Part shown: positions 26,581 through 36,657 of the stretch, piece by piece
Numbering within the stretch: the stretch's first letter is position 1
Layout of the letters: the number at the start of each line of letters is the position of its first letter
Assembly (NCBI RefSeq): GCF_013032445.1
Contig: NZ_WQCA01000010.1
Coordinates: 1 to 64,000 of the forward strand
Reading direction: 5' to 3'
DNA length: 64,000 nucleotides
Source: Ruegeria arenilitoris
GTDB taxonomy: Bacteria; Pseudomonadota; Alphaproteobacteria; Rhodobacterales; Rhodobacteraceae
Position numbers and translations under genes: made by a program
Notes under the pieces: generated by a model
Seen by the model: the letters and a program-made list of their open reading frames with translations, nothing else
Told to the model about the DNA's origin: nothing
Database searches by the model: none

Positions 26581-27095
26581 ACCTGCGCTGTGACGTCCAG
26601 AGACAAGACATGGTTCGGATAGCATTGATCCGCGATCCGGAAATCCGTTGTGCCGACCTGCTTGAACCCTTTTGCGATGTAGAAATCAATCGCGGGTTTG
26701 TTCTCGGAATTGGTCGTGAGCCAGATCGAGTTCCGGCCTTTGCCCCGACAATAGTCGGTCGCAACGTCCAACAAGGCCGAACCGATCCCCTTCCCGTGAT
26801 GGCTTGGCTGAACGTAGAACGTGACAATCTCCAGATCGGACAGCCCATCGACGGGTGCGTCTCGCCCGTCAGCCAACCGAATAAACCCGTCGATCCCATC
26901 CTGATTATCCGACACCACCAGAAGATCATGTCCTGCGTCAATAATGGCCTCAAACTTGCCCTGCGTGAATTCTGACAAAACAAATTCGCCGAAGAAGGAA
27001 TTCACCCCGCGCCGCAGATAAGTGCCAACCCAGACCTCAATCGACAAAGCCGCAAGAGCGGCCGCGTCCGTTTTCGCTGCAGGTCGGATCCTCAT
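26577..27095 (-). CDS. GNAT family N-acetyltransferase
   Basis: The 172-residue protein has the GNAT fold, with acetyl-CoA binding motif FYVQPSHHGKGIGSALLD (Q-x-x-G-x-G/A type loop) and the C-terminal NKPAIDFYIAKGFKQVG. The acceptor could be a small molecule or a protein N-terminus; nothing decides. Its stop codon overlaps the multicopper oxidase stop by 4 bp in a convergent pair. It starts 16 bp after rnc and may be co-transcribed with it. Confidence 0.8.
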   Translation of the reverse strand: MRIRPAAKTDAAALAALSIEVWVGTYLRRGVNSFFGEFVLSEFTQGKFEAIIDAGHDLLVVSDNQDGIDGFIRLADGRDAPVDGLSDLEIVTFYVQPSHHGKGIGSALLDVATDYCRGKGRNSIWLTTNSENKPAIDFYIAKGFKQVGTTDFRIADQCYPNHVLSLDVTAQV

Positions 27096-27111
27096 TGCGT
27101 GAGCCCATGGC

Positions 27112-27789
27112 TCACTTCAACTGCTCCAAAAGGGCCTTGGCTGCGGCCTGTTCGGCCTGACGCTTTGATCCTGCTGTTGCCTGCGCCTCGGTCCCGTCCT
27201 GCAAGCGGGCGGCGATGGTGAAGACGGGTGCGTGGTCCGGGCCGCTGCGCTTGACTTCGACATAGTTGGGCGGTTTCTGCCCCCGTGCCTGCGCCCACTC
27301 CTGCAGCGAGGTTTTCGCATCGCGGGCATCAGCCTCGACCGTGTGGATGCGGTCGCCCCAGAGCGCCAGGATCACGTCACGTGCAGCTTCAAACCCGGCA
27401 TCGCGATAAACAGCCGCGATCACGGCTTCCATCGCGTCGCCCAGCAGGGCCTGTTTACGACGACCACCGGACAGCATCTCGGACCGGCCCAGTTTAAGAA
27501 CCGCACCCAGATCAATCTGACGGGCAACATCTGCACAGGCTTCTTTCCGAACCAGCGCGTTAAACCGTGGCGCCAGCTGACCTTCCGAAGCCTTTTTGTC
27601 TGCCTCAAGCAGCGCGGTGGCCATGACAAGGCCCAGAACCCGGTCGCCCAGAAACTCGAGCCGCTGGTTGTCGGGTCGGGTGGCCGACGAGACGGATCCA
27701 TGCGTCAACGCGCGCACCAAAAGCTCGGGGTTGGTGAATTCATACCCCAAACGCTGCTGGAACGCTTTGATATCGGCCGAGAGCTTCAA
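27112..27789 (-). CDS. rnc: Ribonuclease III
   Basis: The 225-residue enzyme cleaves double-stranded RNA in rRNA and mRNA processing. The catalytic signature [16 protein letters not shown] and the second acidic site [18 protein letters not shown] are intact, and a C-terminal double-stranded RNA-binding domain ends in [17 protein letters not shown] prefer a TTG start (KLSADIKAF) that overlaps the lepB stop by 4 bp, preceded by AAGGCGG; an ATG 11 codons upstream would overlap lepB by 37 bp. Order lepB-rnc is conserved in proteobacteria. Confidence 0.93.
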   Translation of the reverse strand: MKLSADIKAFQQRLGYEFTNPELLVRALTHGSVSSATRPDNQRLEFLGDRVLGLVMATALLEADKKASEGQLAPRFNALVRKEACADVARQIDLGAVLKLGRSEMLSGGRRKQALLGDAMEAVIAAVYRDAGFEAARDVILALWGDRIHTVEADARDAKTSLQEWAQARGQKPPNYVEVKRSGPDHAPVFTIAARLQDGTEAQATAGSKRQAEQAAAKALLEQLK

Positions 27790-28625
27790 TTGACCGCCTT
27801 GAAGAACCGATCCCCGCGCCATGTCCAGAAAAACAGCATCGACCGACCTGCGGACGAGAACATGATCCGGTCGGCCCGACCAATCAGGTTCTCATAGGGC
27901 ACATAGCCCACTCCGCCAGCAGATTGCGGCAGACGGCTGTCGCTGGAATTGTCTCGGTTATCACCCATAAAAAAGTAATGGCCTTCGGGCACGGTATAGA
28001 TACCGGTGTTATCGGACGCTTGATTTCCGATATTCAACACGTCGTAAGAAACGCCATTGGGCAAGGTCTCGATCAGGCGGGATTTCTCGCACACTCCACC
28101 AATCCCGACTGGACCGTTTTCACAACGAGGGCGCAGGCCCTGCGGACCCTGCGGCGCGGCGGTTTCCGTAAAGACACCGTCGGGTTGCTGGGATACCGGA
28201 GTACCGTTCAGTATGATCTGACCCTCGCGGATCTGAATGCGGTCACCCGGCAAACCAATCAGGCGTTTGATGTAATCGCGCCCCGTGACGGGGTGGCGAA
28301 AGACGATAACGTCGCCGCGATCGGGTTCTCCGCCCAGGATGCGCGAATTGTCGTCTCCCTGCATCCAGCCGCAGATATCTTCGGCGTCGATGTTCAGACC
28401 GACGCTGGGAATAATCAGGCTGGGGCAGGACGCATAGGAATAACCGTAGGCCATTTTATTGACGAACAGGAAATCCCCGATCAGCAGGGTCTGTTTCATC
28501 GACCCCGAGGGAATCCAGAACGGCTGAAAGAACAAGGTGCGGAAAACGCCTGCGATCAGCAGGGCGTAGACGATGGTTTTGATCGTCTCCCATACGGGAT
28601 TTCCGGTTTTGACGTCCTCGGCCAT
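27786..28625 (-). CDS. lepB: Signal peptidase I
   Basis: The 279-residue inner-membrane protease removes signal peptides from exported proteins. One N-terminal transmembrane helix (about residues 15-33) precedes the catalytic Ser42 in [10 protein letters not shown], and the general-base Lys lies in [30 protein letters not shown] is the conserved C-terminal box. The ATG of MAEDVK is preceded by GGAGAG at good spacing; an in-frame ATG seven codons upstream is possible. The stop codon is shared with the proposed rnc start. Confidence 0.95.
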   Translation of the reverse strand: MAEDVKTGNPVWETIKTIVYALLIAGVFRTLFFQPFWIPSGSMKQTLLIGDFLFVNKMAYGYSYASCPSLIIPSVGLNIDAEDICGWMQGDDNSRILGGEPDRGDVIVFRHPVTGRDYIKRLIGLPGDRIQIREGQIILNGTPVSQQPDGVFTETAAPQGPQGLRPRCENGPVGIGGVCEKSRLIETLPNGVSYDVLNIGNQASDNTGIYTVPEGHYFFMGDNRDNSSDSRLPQSAGGVGYVPYENLIGRADRIMFSSAGRSMLFFWTWRGDRFFKAVN

Positions 28626-28697
28626 ACTGCTCTCCGGTCCTTGCATTGTTGGGGTGCTACATGCGGGGCCGAGGGGGGCAAGTCAAGGCTACGTGGC

Positions 28698-29102
28698 CTA
28701 ATCTTGAAGCGGTCGCGCTTCGATCACCACAAAGGCCTGCGCCCAAGGGTGGTCATCGGTCAAAGTGACGTGGATGATCGCCTCATGCCCTTCGGGTGTC
28801 ATCTCTTTCAGACGTTCGGCGGCCCAGCCGGTAACGTGCATGACGGGCTGGCCGGTGCGCAGATTGGTGACCGCCATATCCTTCCACGCGATACCCATGC
28901 GCAGCCCCGTTCCCAACGCCTTGGAGCACGCCTCTTTCGCGGCCCAGCGTTTGGCATAGGTTCCCGCAGTGTCGGCGCGACGTTCAGCCTTGCTCTGCTC
29001 GGTCTCTGTGAAGACGCGATTGCGGAAGCGATCGCCGAAGCGATCAAGAGTGCCTTGGATGCGGTCGATATTTGCGAGGTCTGTGCCGATGCCGAGGATC
29101 AT
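28698..29102 (-). CDS. acpS: Holo-[acyl-carrier-protein] synthase
   Basis: The 134-residue phosphopantetheinyl transferase activates acyl carrier protein with Co[16 protein letters not shown] (metal-binding Asp), the FTETEQ motif and [15 protein letters not shown] (the second metal/CoA site) are intact. It begins in a 4-bp ATGA overlap with the LysE exporter upstream and is followed 72 bp later by lepB, so it is part of the pdxJ-...-lepB-rnc operon. Confidence 0.95.
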   Translation of the reverse strand: MILGIGTDLANIDRIQGTLDRFGDRFRNRVFTETEQSKAERRADTAGTYAKRWAAKEACSKALGTGLRMGIAWKDMAVTNLRTGQPVMHVTGWAAERLKEMTPEGHEAIIHVTLTDDHPWAQAFVVIEARPLQD

Positions 29103-29719
29103 CTTGAAAACGCCGATTTAATCAGCCCCAGCCCCGCAACAGCAAACAAACCCGCGACAAAACCATCGATCCAGCGCCGAAACCGACGGTATCCGGCCAT
29201 CATTCCACTGACCGAAAATATAATTGAATAGAGCGCATTGTTTGCAAACCCTGCCGCCATGCAAACCAGCGTTGCTGCGGCAACAGATACCACGCCATCG
29301 TCCGGGCCCAGCCCCATAGACAAGGCTGCCATCCACGCAATAACCGATTTGGGATTGGACAGGTTCAGAACCAGCCCACGCCAGAACCAGCGCCCTTTGT
29401 CTGGCAACGCCATTTCGTCTGCTTCCGATTGTGCCGCGGAGCGCCCCGACTGCAACGCCAACCAAAACAGATAAAGACCTCCGAGTACTTTCAGCGCCAT
29501 CAAGACATAAACCGAGCCCTGAAGTACGGCGCCCATTCCGCTAGCCGCAACCAAACCCCAAAACACCAGCCCGCATGACAACCCGGCCCCGTATATGAGG
29601 CTGGTTTTTCGGCCAAAACTCATAGCAACAGCAGCGTTTGAGATGTTTGCAGGACCGGGCGACACGGCGACGATAAAAAATGCCATGGCCGAAACCGCAA
29701 GGGATGTGGGGTCAATCAT
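29099..29719 (-). CDS. LysE/RhtB family exporter
   Basis: The 206-residue membrane protein has about six hydrophobic segments and the family start with [33 protein letters not shown]. LysE/RhtB members export amino acids or related small molecules. It overlaps pdxJ and acpS by 4 bp on each side, so it is fully translationally coupled within an operon that in other proteobacteria has pdxJ directly followed by acpS. The substrate is unknown. Confidence 0.85.
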   Translation of the reverse strand: MIDPTSLAVSAMAFFIVAVSPGPANISNAAVAMSFGRKTSLIYGAGLSCGLVFWGLVAASGMGAVLQGSVYVLMALKVLGGLYLFWLALQSGRSAAQSEADEMALPDKGRWFWRGLVLNLSNPKSVIAWMAALSMGLGPDDGVVSVAAATLVCMAAGFANNALYSIIFSVSGMMAGYRRFRRWIDGFVAGLFAVAGLGLIKSAFSR

Positions 29720-30462
29720 AACCGCGCCTCATCCATCAGCCGTCGCATCTCGGCAATGGCTGGGGTCAGCCCGAGAAAGATCGACTCGCCGATCAGGAAG
29801 TGGCCGATGTTCAACTCGCGCACCTCGGGGAAGGCCGCAACAGGCTGCACCGTGTCATAGGTCAGGCCATGGCCCGCATGGACCTCAAGCCCCAGTGAGT
29901 GTGCGAAGGCAGACATTTCACGCAAGCTTTCAAGCTCACGCGCGGCCTCGTCCATGCGGCCCTCGGCTTGAGCGTCGCAATAGGCACCGGTGTGCAGTTC
30001 GATCACTTCGGCACCGATGCGGTGGGCGGCTTCGATCTGGCGCTGGTCGGCGGCGATAAAGATGGACACGCGGCAACCAGCCTCGCGCAAGGGCGCGATG
30101 TAATGGGCCAGTTTGTTTTCCTCGCGCGCGACCTCAAGCCCGCCTTCGGTGGTACGTTCCTCGCGCTTTTCGGGCACGATGCAGACCGCATGCGGTTTGT
30201 GGCGCAGGGCGATGCGCTGCATTTCGGGCGTGGCGGCCATCTCAAAATTCAGCGGCACCGACAGAACCTCCATCAACCCGTCGATATCGGCGTCCGAGAT
30301 GTGGCGGCGGTCTTCGCGCAGATGAGCGGTGATGCCGTCCGCCCCAGCCTCTTCCGCCAGTTTAGCCGCGCGCAGTGGGTCCGGATAAGAGCCGCCGCGA
30401 GCGTTGCGCACAGTTGCAACGTGGTCGATATTCACACCCAGACGAAGGTGATTGTCAGACAT
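29716..30462 (-). CDS. pdxJ: Pyridoxine 5'-phosphate synthase
   Basis: The 248-residue TIM-barrel enzyme condenses 1-deoxyxylulose 5-phosphate with 3-amino-2-oxopropyl phosphate to pyridoxine phosphate, the last ring-forming step of the DXP-dependent vitamin B6 route. [40 protein letters not shown] and [12 protein letters not shown] are the family blocks. It overlaps the DUF2062 gene by 8 bp upstream and the LysE gene by 4 bp downstream. Confidence 0.96.
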   Translation of the reverse strand: MSDNHLRLGVNIDHVATVRNARGGSYPDPLRAAKLAEEAGADGITAHLREDRRHISDADIDGLMEVLSVPLNFEMAATPEMQRIALRHKPHAVCIVPEKREERTTEGGLEVAREENKLAHYIAPLREAGCRVSIFIAADQRQIEAAHRIGAEVIELHTGAYCDAQAEGRMDEAARELESLREMSAFAHSLGLEVHAGHGLTYDTVQPVAAFPEVRELNIGHFLIGESIFLGLTPAIAEMRRLMDEARL

Positions 30463-31153
30463 CGCTTGTTTCCTTTTCCGGGTTTCGGTCCGAGCCTACA
30501 GGGTTAGCTACGGGAACGGTAGGTTCAGCTTCCGCCAACCGTTTGATTTCATCGAATTTTGCCTTGATCCGGGCGCGGCGGCGCTGCTGGTAGGTCCGAA
30601 CCACCGGCAGGCTGAGATAATAACAGATAAACCCCGCCAGAAGCCCCGGTAAAATACCCCCGATCAGATAGGGAAAGAACACCTCGTCGTAGAACACGTC
30701 AAGGCCACGCCAGTCGGCAACGCGGTCGGTGAACATCGCCATGAAGTTGTTCTTCAGGTCGCTTAACGCCTTGAAAAAACTGTCCATCAGGCCGTGGGTT
30801 TCACCTTCGTCAAAATCGTCGCCCAGCAGGAAATTCCCGGTTTGCAGACAGATGACGCCGATGGGCACATAGGTCAGCGGGTTTCCGAAAAACGTTCCGC
30901 TGAGCGAGGCCAGCAAGTTGCCGTTAATCAGACGGCTAAGCAGGGCCGCGATAACGAAGTGGAATCCGTAAAACGGCGTGAAGGCGGTGAACACACCCGC
31001 TCCGACACCACGCGCGATGCGCTCAGGTGAATCCGGCAGACGCCGGATGCGGTGTTTGACGTAATGAAAGGCCCGGGTCCAGCCACCGCGCGGATAGACA
31101 AACTCCGAAGCGATCCGAATGGGTGAGCGTCGGTCTCGGCGCTTGAAAACCAC
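30455..31153 (-). CDS. DUF2062 family membrane protein
   Basis: The 232-residue protein has the DUF2062 pattern: a basic start, then [48 protein letters not shown], and a C-terminal transmembrane region ending in a basic tail. Three hydrophobic stretches point to the inner membrane. No function is established for the family. It is placed between rsh (16 bp upstream) and pdxJ (8-bp overlap), so it is in the same transcript. Confidence 0.85.
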   Translation of the reverse strand: MVFKRRDRRSPIRIASEFVYPRGGWTRAFHYVKHRIRRLPDSPERIARGVGAGVFTAFTPFYGFHFVIAALLSRLINGNLLASLSGTFFGNPLTYVPIGVICLQTGNFLLGDDFDEGETHGLMDSFFKALSDLKNNFMAMFTDRVADWRGLDVFYDEVFFPYLIGGILPGLLAGFICYYLSLPVVRTYQQRRRARIKAKFDEIKRLAEAEPTVPVANPVGSDRNPEKETSDV

Positions 31154-31169
31154 TCCTGATCACCCCTTC

Positions 31170-33302
31170 TCAGCCAGCCGCAACTGCGGTTTTTTCCCTG
31201 TCCCGATGCCGTTCGACCGCGGCAACGTCGCTTTCGGCCTCAAGCATCAGCATCAGCGAATGCAGCTGTTCAAGGTCGCGCAGCTCGACACTGATCAGCA
31301 GACGGTAAAAATCCGGTTTGCGATCAACGAATTCCAGGTTCGAGATATTGGCCTTTTTTTCGCCGATCAATGTGCAAATACGCCCCAGTACCCCAGCGTC
31401 ATTGCCGATGGTCAAATCCAACGTAACGCCATATGCGGCCGGGTGCGTGCCCGAATGCCAGTGCAGATCAACCCAGCGGTCAGGTTCGCTTTCGTATTCG
31501 GACAGGCGGTCACAGTCGATCGCGTGCACGACCACCCCCCTGCCGCGATAAGTGATACCTACGATCCGTTCCCCTGGAAGCGGCTGACAGCAGGGCGCAC
31601 GCTCGAATTTTTGTCCAGGCTCAAGACCGATCACTGCGCGACGCGGCGAAATGGCATCGCCGTCATCCTGCGTCAGTTCTGGATAGACCGCGCTGACCAC
31701 ATCATGCGCCGTCAATTCAGCACTGCCGAGGCGGGCCAGCAATTCGTGCCGGTCTTTCAGACGCAAGTGTTTGGCCGCCGTATCCAGAGCCTTGTCGGTG
31801 GCCTTGCGGCCAACATGTTCGAACCCTGAGCGCGCCAGCTCTTTGCCCAGTTTGATGAACCGTTCGCGGTCTACTTCACGCAAGGCGCGACGGATAGAGG
31901 TTCGCGCCTTACCAGTCACCGCGATTTCAAGCCACGTAACCTGAGGGGTTTGACCGTCCGCTGTGATGATGTCCACCGACTGCCCGTTCTTGATCCGGGT
32001 CCACAGCGGCACGCGGACGCCATCGACTTTGGCGCCAACGCAGGCATGGCCGATGCGAGTGTGAATGGCGTAGGCAAAGTCAATCGGCGTCGCACCACGC
32101 GGCAGCTTCACCACGTCGCCTTTGGGTGTGAAGCAGAACACCTGGTCCGAGTACATTTCGAGCTTCACAGCCTCAAGGAAATCCTCGTGATCATCCTCGC
32201 TGTCGAATTGCTCGGTCAGGTTTGCGATCCACTTGGCCGGATCGACAGCGAACGGGTTTTCCGAGCGGACACCGTCACGATAGGACCAATGCGCCGCGAC
32301 ACCGGTTTCGGCAACGTCATGCATTTGTCGGGTGCGAATCTGCACCTCTACCCGCTTACCGTCACGGCCCGAGACCGTGGTATGGATCGAGCGGTAACCA
32401 TTTGATTTCGGCTGACTAATATAGTCCTTGAACCGCCCCGGCACCGCGCGCCAACGCTGGTGAATTGCACCGAGTGTCCGGTAACAGTCTTCTTCCGATT
32501 GCGTGATAATACGGAACCCGTAGATGTCGGACAAACGCGAGAAGCCCTGGTCCTTTTCCTGCATCTTGCGCCAGATTGAATAGGGTTTCTTGGCGCGACC
32601 GAACACTTCAGCCTCGATTCCGGTTTTTTCCAGCTCGTACCGCATGTCACCAGTGATGCGGTGGATTACGTCGCCAGTTTCGCGTTGCAGAGTGATGAAA
32701 CGGCGAATGATCGACTGGCGACCTTCGGGGTTCAGAACACGGAACGCGAGGTCTTCCAGTTCTTCGCGCATCCACTGCATACCCATCCGGCCTGCAAGCG
32801 GCGCGTAGATATCCATCGTCTCGCGGGCTTTGACGATCTGCTTTTCAGGCCGCATTGCCTTGATCGTGCGCATGTTGTGCAGGCGGTCAGCCAGCTTAAC
32901 CAGAATAACCCGAAGGTCCTTGGACATAGCCATGAACAGCTTGCGGAAGTTCTCGGCCTGCTTCGTCTCACGGCTGGAGAGTTGAAGATTGGTCAGCTTG
33001 GTCACGCCATCGACCAGCTTGGCAACCTCATCGCCAAACAACTCGGCCACCTTGCCGTAATTGGCTTTGGTATCTTCGATCGTGTCGTGCAGCAGCGCCG
33101 TGATAATGGTCGCATCATCCAGACGCTGTTCGGTCAAGATGGCGGCAACGGCAACGGGATGAGTGAAATAGGGCTCGCCAGAATGGCGGAACTGACCCTC
33201 GTGCATCTCTTTTCCGAACTCATAGGCCCGGGTGATACGGTCAGCATTTGTCTTGGGGTTGTAGTTGCGGACCAGCGCAATCAGGTCGTCAGCAGAAATC
33301 AT
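31170..33302 (-). CDS. rsh: Bifunctional (p)ppGpp synthetase/hydrolase, Rel/SpoT type
   Basis: The 710-residue protein has the HD hydrolase domain with HDTIED at residues 72-77, intact, then the synthetase domain with SNGYRSIHTTV and EVQIRTRQMHD, intact, then TGS, helical and C-terminal ACT (RVxx..VLGRICTLIGEKKANIS) regulatory domains. Both activities should therefore be present, as in the single Rsh of most alphaproteobacteria. It controls growth and starvation responses through ppGpp. A GAAGGTG stretch supports the ATG. It follows rpoZ by 26 bp, a conserved pair since omega takes part in ppGpp binding in some bacteria. Confidence 0.96.
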   Translation of the reverse strand: MISADDLIALVRNYNPKTNADRITRAYEFGKEMHEGQFRHSGEPYFTHPVAVAAILTEQRLDDATIITALLHDTIEDTKANYGKVAELFGDEVAKLVDGVTKLTNLQLSSRETKQAENFRKLFMAMSKDLRVILVKLADRLHNMRTIKAMRPEKQIVKARETMDIYAPLAGRMGMQWMREELEDLAFRVLNPEGRQSIIRRFITLQRETGDVIHRITGDMRYELEKTGIEAEVFGRAKKPYSIWRKMQEKDQGFSRLSDIYGFRIITQSEEDCYRTLGAIHQRWRAVPGRFKDYISQPKSNGYRSIHTTVSGRDGKRVEVQIRTRQMHDVAETGVAAHWSYRDGVRSENPFAVDPAKWIANLTEQFDSEDDHEDFLEAVKLEMYSDQVFCFTPKGDVVKLPRGATPIDFAYAIHTRIGHACVGAKVDGVRVPLWTRIKNGQSVDIITADGQTPQVTWLEIAVTGKARTSIRRALREVDRERFIKLGKELARSGFEHVGRKATDKALDTAAKHLRLKDRHELLARLGSAELTAHDVVSAVYPELTQDDGDAISPRRAVIGLEPGQKFERAPCCQPLPGERIVGITYRGRGVVVHAIDCDRLSEYESEPDRWVDLHWHSGTHPAAYGVTLDLTIGNDAGVLGRICTLIGEKKANISNLEFVDRKPDFYRLLISVELRDLEQLHSLMLMLEAESDVAAVERHRDREKTAVAAG

Positions 33303-33328
33303 CCGGTCCGCACCTTCGTCTTTGGGGA

Positions 33329-33682
33329 TTACCCCTGGCCTTGAGCCTCCATCAGAGCGCGCAGCAGCTTCTCTTCCGACATGTCGTCATCGGCAGGTTT
33401 GTCCGACTCGGCACCCATGAGCAGAGCCATCTGATCTTCTTCCGGCTCATCCACCTCAATCTGGGTCTGATTGGCCTCGATCAGGCGCTCACGCAGCTCG
33501 TCAGCGCTCTGAGTTTCGTCGGCAATCTCGCGCAGGGACACGACAGGATTCTTGTCGTTGTCACGATCAACGGTGATCGACGCACCGGCGGAAATCTCGC
33601 GCGCACGATGGGCGGCAAGCATCACCAGCTCAAACCGGTTTGGAACCTTGTCTACGCAATCTTCAACCGTCACGCGGGCCAT
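33329..33682 (-). CDS. rpoZ: RNA polymerase omega subunit
   Basis: The 117-residue omega subunit starts [30 protein letters not shown], matching the family, and keeps [12 protein letters not shown]. The acidic C-terminal tail (EPEEDQ..., SDKPADDD) is longer than in E. coli, as usual for alphaproteobacteria. GGAGAG stands 6 bp before the ATG. Omega helps assemble RNA polymerase. The gene precedes rsh, and 94 bp without any evident gene separate it from folK. Confidence 0.95.
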   Translation of the reverse strand: MARVTVEDCVDKVPNRFELVMLAAHRAREISAGASITVDRDNDKNPVVSLREIADETQSADELRERLIEANQTQIEVDEPEEDQMALLMGAESDKPADDDMSEEKLLRALMEAQGQG

Positions 33683-33776
33683 TGGGCGCTCTCCGTTACT
33701 GAATCCATGTCAGGAAGACGTTTATCTAAGCGCGAATCCCCGCCTTGACAAGCAAGAAATGCCGCAAATGCATCAT

Positions 33777-34346
33777 TCACAGGGGGGTCACCGCCGCAAT
33801 ATCTTCCGCAGGCAGCGCTGCAAGCATCTCGGTAACGGTCCGCCCGAGCACGGGATGGTGCCAGTCGGGGGCCACATCCGCCATCGGGACCAGAACGAAC
33901 GCCCGATCCTGCACGCGCGGATGCGGCAGGATCAGTTGATCCGGAGCCTGTTGCGTCTGCGCCTCTGGCGGCAAAGCCAGCCATTTATCATATTCGGTGC
34001 GATCCGGCAGAACCAGATCGTCAAAACAAACCAAGTCAAGATCCAGCGTCCGCATCCCCCACCTCTGAATCCTCTCACGACAGAATTCATGCTCGACTTC
34101 ATGCAACACCTGCAACAGTTCGCCCGGGGTCTTGTCCGTCTCGACCAGAACGGCCGCATTCACGTAGTCCGGTCCTGCGCCAGGCGGAAAACAGGGGGTT
34201 TCAAAAAAGCGGCTGACAGAACGAATCATCACCCCATGACGCAAAATCGCGTCAATTCCCCTTTCAAGTGTCACCTTGGGTCCTGACTCTCTCAAACTGA
34301 GATTTCCACCCAGCGCAATCACCGCTTCTGACGTACAATTGCTCAT
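33777..34346 (-). CDS. folK: 2-amino-4-hydroxy-6-hydroxymethyldihydropteridine pyrophosphokinase
   Basis: The 189-residue enzyme pyrophosphorylates 6-hydroxymethyl-dihydropterin in folate synthesis. ALGGNLSLR at the start, FETPCFPPGAGPDYVNAAV, and RTLDLDLVCFDDLVL with LPHPRVQDRAFVLVPMADVAP carry the pterin- and ATP-binding residues. The mid-segment EFCRERIQRWGMRTLDLDLV is the family signature. AGGGAG precedes the ATG. It is divergent from the NYN-domain gene over 142 bp. No folP or folB is adjacent. Confidence 0.93.
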   Translation of the reverse strand: MSNCTSEAVIALGGNLSLRESGPKVTLERGIDAILRHGVMIRSVSRFFETPCFPPGAGPDYVNAAVLVETDKTPGELLQVLHEVEHEFCRERIQRWGMRTLDLDLVCFDDLVLPDRTEYDKWLALPPEAQTQQAPDQLILPHPRVQDRAFVLVPMADVAPDWHHPVLGRTVTEMLAALPAEDIAAVTPL

Positions 34347-34488
34347 TAGACTCCCTTTATTCGGCGAATTGCATACTTGCGATACACACTAAATGCCTTA
34401 ATTATAGGCGCATCAGCGCGTCGATTTTTATACCTAGCTCACTCACCTACCACCCGGCGCTGCTGGTTTGTACCGGAAGGATCTATTT

Positions 34489-35064
34489 ATGTTTTATAAA
34501 GACGAACGGCTAGCGCTGTTCATCGACGGCTCGAATCTTTATGCGGCCGCAAAAGCACTGGGGTTTGACATCGACTACAAATTGCTGCGCCAGGAGTTCA
34601 TGCGCCGCGGCAAAATGCTTCGTGCCTTCTACTACACAGCGCTGCTTGAAAATGACGAGTATTCGCCGATCCGTCCCTTGGTTGACTGGCTGCATTACAA
34701 CGGCTTCACCATGGTGACGAAACCGGCAAAAGAGTACACCGACAGCATGGGGCGTCGGAAAGTCAAAGGAAACATGGACATCGAACTGACCGTTGATGCC
34801 ATGGAACTGGCGCCGCGCGTCGATCATATCGTGCTGTTCTCGGGCGATGGGGATTTCCGCCCGCTGATTGCAAGCTTGCAGCGTCAGGGCGTGCGCGTGT
34901 CGGTCGTCTCGACCATCCGCAGCCAGCCGCCGATGATCTCGGACGAGTTGCGCCGTCAGGCCGACAACTTCATCGAACTGGAAGACCTGCGCGACGTGAT
35001 CGGACGGCCTCCGCGTGAAATGCCAATGGAGCCGCGCAGCGTTGCCGCTGCCGGCGGACAGTAA
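34489..35064 (+). CDS. NYN domain (LabA/DUF88) protein
   Basis: The 191-residue protein has the NYN/PIN-like nuclease fold with LALFIDGSNLYAAAKALG (first acidic residue), GNMDIELTVDAMELAP and VLFSGDGDFRPLIASLQRQG (Asp pair). These match the metal-binding aspartates of the family, so RNase activity is plausible though not proven; relatives include LabA of cyanobacteria. GGAAGGA 7 bp upstream fixes the ATG of MFYKDER; seven open codons before it are not needed. A strong terminator follows, so it is a single-gene unit. Its cellular role is unknown. Confidence 0.85.
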   Translation: MFYKDERLALFIDGSNLYAAAKALGFDIDYKLLRQEFMRRGKMLRAFYYTALLENDEYSPIRPLVDWLHYNGFTMVTKPAKEYTDSMGRRKVKGNMDIELTVDAMELAPRVDHIVLFSGDGDFRPLIASLQRQGVRVSVVSTIRSQPPMISDELRRQADNFIELEDLRDVIGRPPREMPMEPRSVAAAGGQ

Positions 35065-35100
35065 AACCCCGACCACTCACCAAACCGGGGGAAGAAATAG

Positions 35101-35136
35101 GCGCGGACAGGTATAAAAACCTGACCGCGCTTTTTT
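35101..35136 (+). terminator. Intrinsic terminator after the NYN gene
   Basis: GCGCGGACAGGT (35101-35112) pairs with ACCTGACCGCGC (35119-35130) with one A-A mismatch, followed by TTTTTT. It separates the NYN gene from the ispH operon; a pair of matching arms CAGGTAA (35186-35192) and TTACCTG (35231-35237) lies in the ispH leader. Confidence 0.9.
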
Positions 35137-35257
35137 AACTAAGAACAGGTGCTGAAAACGAACTCTGGCTAGCACCGATTCATGTCAGGTAAATGACAAT
35201 GTGGCGTCTGGACCAAGGCAGGGAAAAGACTTACCTGTGGCCTATGGAGACCGCGAC

Positions 35258-36208
35258 ATGACCAAGCCCCCGTTGACCCTATACCTTGCCGCTCCGCGTG
35301 GCTTTTGCGCCGGTGTGGACCGGGCGATCAAGATCGTCGAAATGGCGCTGCAGAAATGGGGCGCGCCGGTCTATGTGCGCCACGAGATCGTGCACAACAA
35401 ATTCGTCGTCGACGGACTGCGTGCGCAAGGCGCTGTGTTTGTCGAAGAACTGGACGAATGCCCCGACGACCGCCCGGTGATTTTCTCGGCCCATGGCGTG
35501 CCGAAATCCGTGCCTGCGACGGCCGCGCAGCGCGAGATGATCTATGTCGACGCCACCTGCCCGTTGGTCTCGAAGGTGCATGTCGAGGCCCAGCGCCACG
35601 CCGATGCTGGGCTGCAAATGATCATGATCGGCCACAAGGGCCATCCCGAAACGGTCGGCACCATGGGCCAACTTCCCGATGGCGAGGTTCTTCTGGTCGA
35701 AACCGTCGAAGATGTGGCCTCCGTGCAGGTGCGCAACCCGGACAAGCTGGCCTACGTCACCCAGACCACTCTGTCGGTAGATGACACCAAGGATATCGTT
35801 GCCGCGCTCGAGGCCCGGTTCCCGGCCATAGTCGGTCCGCATAAGGAAGACATCTGCTACGCCACCACCAATCGGCAGGAGGCCGTCAAGGCCGTCGCGC
35901 CGAAATCGGATGCACTACTGGTGGTCGGCGCGCCGAACTCTTCGAACTCGCGCCGTCTGGTCGAGGTCGCCTCGCGCGCCGGGTGCAACTATGCGCAGCT
36001 TGTACAACGCGCGACTGATATTGACTGGCGGGCTCTTGAGGGCATCTCTTCCGTGGCCATTACCGCAGGCGCTTCAGCCCCCGAAGTGCTGGTCAATGAG
36101 GTGATTGACGCGTTCCGGGATCATTTCGACGTGACCGTCGAGCTGGTCGAAACCGCCGTCGAGAACGTCGAATTCAAAGTCCCCCGCGTTCTGAGGCAAC
36201 CCGCATGA
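35258..36208 (+). CDS. ispH: 4-hydroxy-3-methylbut-2-enyl diphosphate reductase
   Basis: The 316-residue iron-sulfur enzyme makes IPP and DMAPP, the last step of the MEP isoprenoid route. The three cluster cysteines are in PRGFCAGV (Cys17), DATCPLVSK and [33 protein letters not shown] and SSNSRRL carry substrate residues. GGAGA supports the ATG of MTKPPL; 19 open codons upstream do not look like protein. It heads a tight operon whose following four genes overlap each other by 4-8 bp. Confidence 0.96.
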   Translation: MTKPPLTLYLAAPRGFCAGVDRAIKIVEMALQKWGAPVYVRHEIVHNKFVVDGLRAQGAVFVEELDECPDDRPVIFSAHGVPKSVPATAAQREMIYVDATCPLVSKVHVEAQRHADAGLQMIMIGHKGHPETVGTMGQLPDGEVLLVETVEDVASVQVRNPDKLAYVTQTTLSVDDTKDIVAALEARFPAIVGPHKEDICYATTNRQEAVKAVAPKSDALLVVGAPNSSNSRRLVEVASRAGCNYAQLVQRATDIDWRALEGISSVAITAGASAPEVLVNEVIDAFRDHFDVTVELVETAVENVEFKVPRVLRQPA

Positions 36209-36657
36209 GCGGCATTCCAAGAGCCCCGCTGTTCCTGGGGCTGGCCGGACTGATCCCGTTCGTCTGGGGGGCGCTGACCTATCTGAATGATGATTTGCAC
36301 AACTGGGGTACGCAAACTTTCGGATCGCGTATGGTGGGCCCCTACGTCCAGTTGTTCTACGGCTCGGTGATCCTCAGCTTCATGTCCGGGGTACTGTGGG
36401 GGTTCGCCACCAAGACCTCGGGCGGTAAGGCGGCGACTTGCTATCTGCTGTCGGTTCTGCCTGCGCTGTGGGCTTTCTTCAAAACCGGTGGCGGCCCGGT
36501 CAGCGCTGGCACCAACCTGATGTACGGATTTGCCGGGGTGTTGGTTTTGGACGCCCTCTTTGCCTATTGGCGCCTGACCCCAACCTGGTGGTTGCGGCTG
36601 CGCGTGACGCTGACCGCCATCGTACTGGCCTGCCTTGCCGTGGGAGTTTACCTGTGA
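36205..36657 (+). CDS. DUF3429 family membrane protein
   Basis: The 150-residue protein has about four hydrophobic segments and the DUF3429 pattern ([55 protein letters not shown]). Family members are small inner-membrane proteins of unknown function. The start overlaps the ispH stop by ATGA, and its own stop overlaps the following GTG start by GTGA, so it is translated within the operon. Confidence 0.75.
   Translation: MSGIPRAPLFLGLAGLIPFVWGALTYLNDDLHNWGTQTFGSRMVGPYVQLFYGSVILSFMSGVLWGFATKTSGGKAATCYLLSVLPALWAFFKTGGGPVSAGTNLMYGFAGVLVLDALFAYWRLTPTWWLRLRVTLTAIVLACLAVGVYL

Noticed and set aside
27924..29231. 435-codon plus-strand ORF across lepB and acpS
   Set aside because: Shadow of the opposite strand, spanning two genes with well-known signatures.
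35186..35237. CAGGTAA/TTACCTG arms in the ispH leader as a riboswitch
   Set aside because: The arms are only 7 bp with a 38-nt gap and no internal helices; too weak to call.
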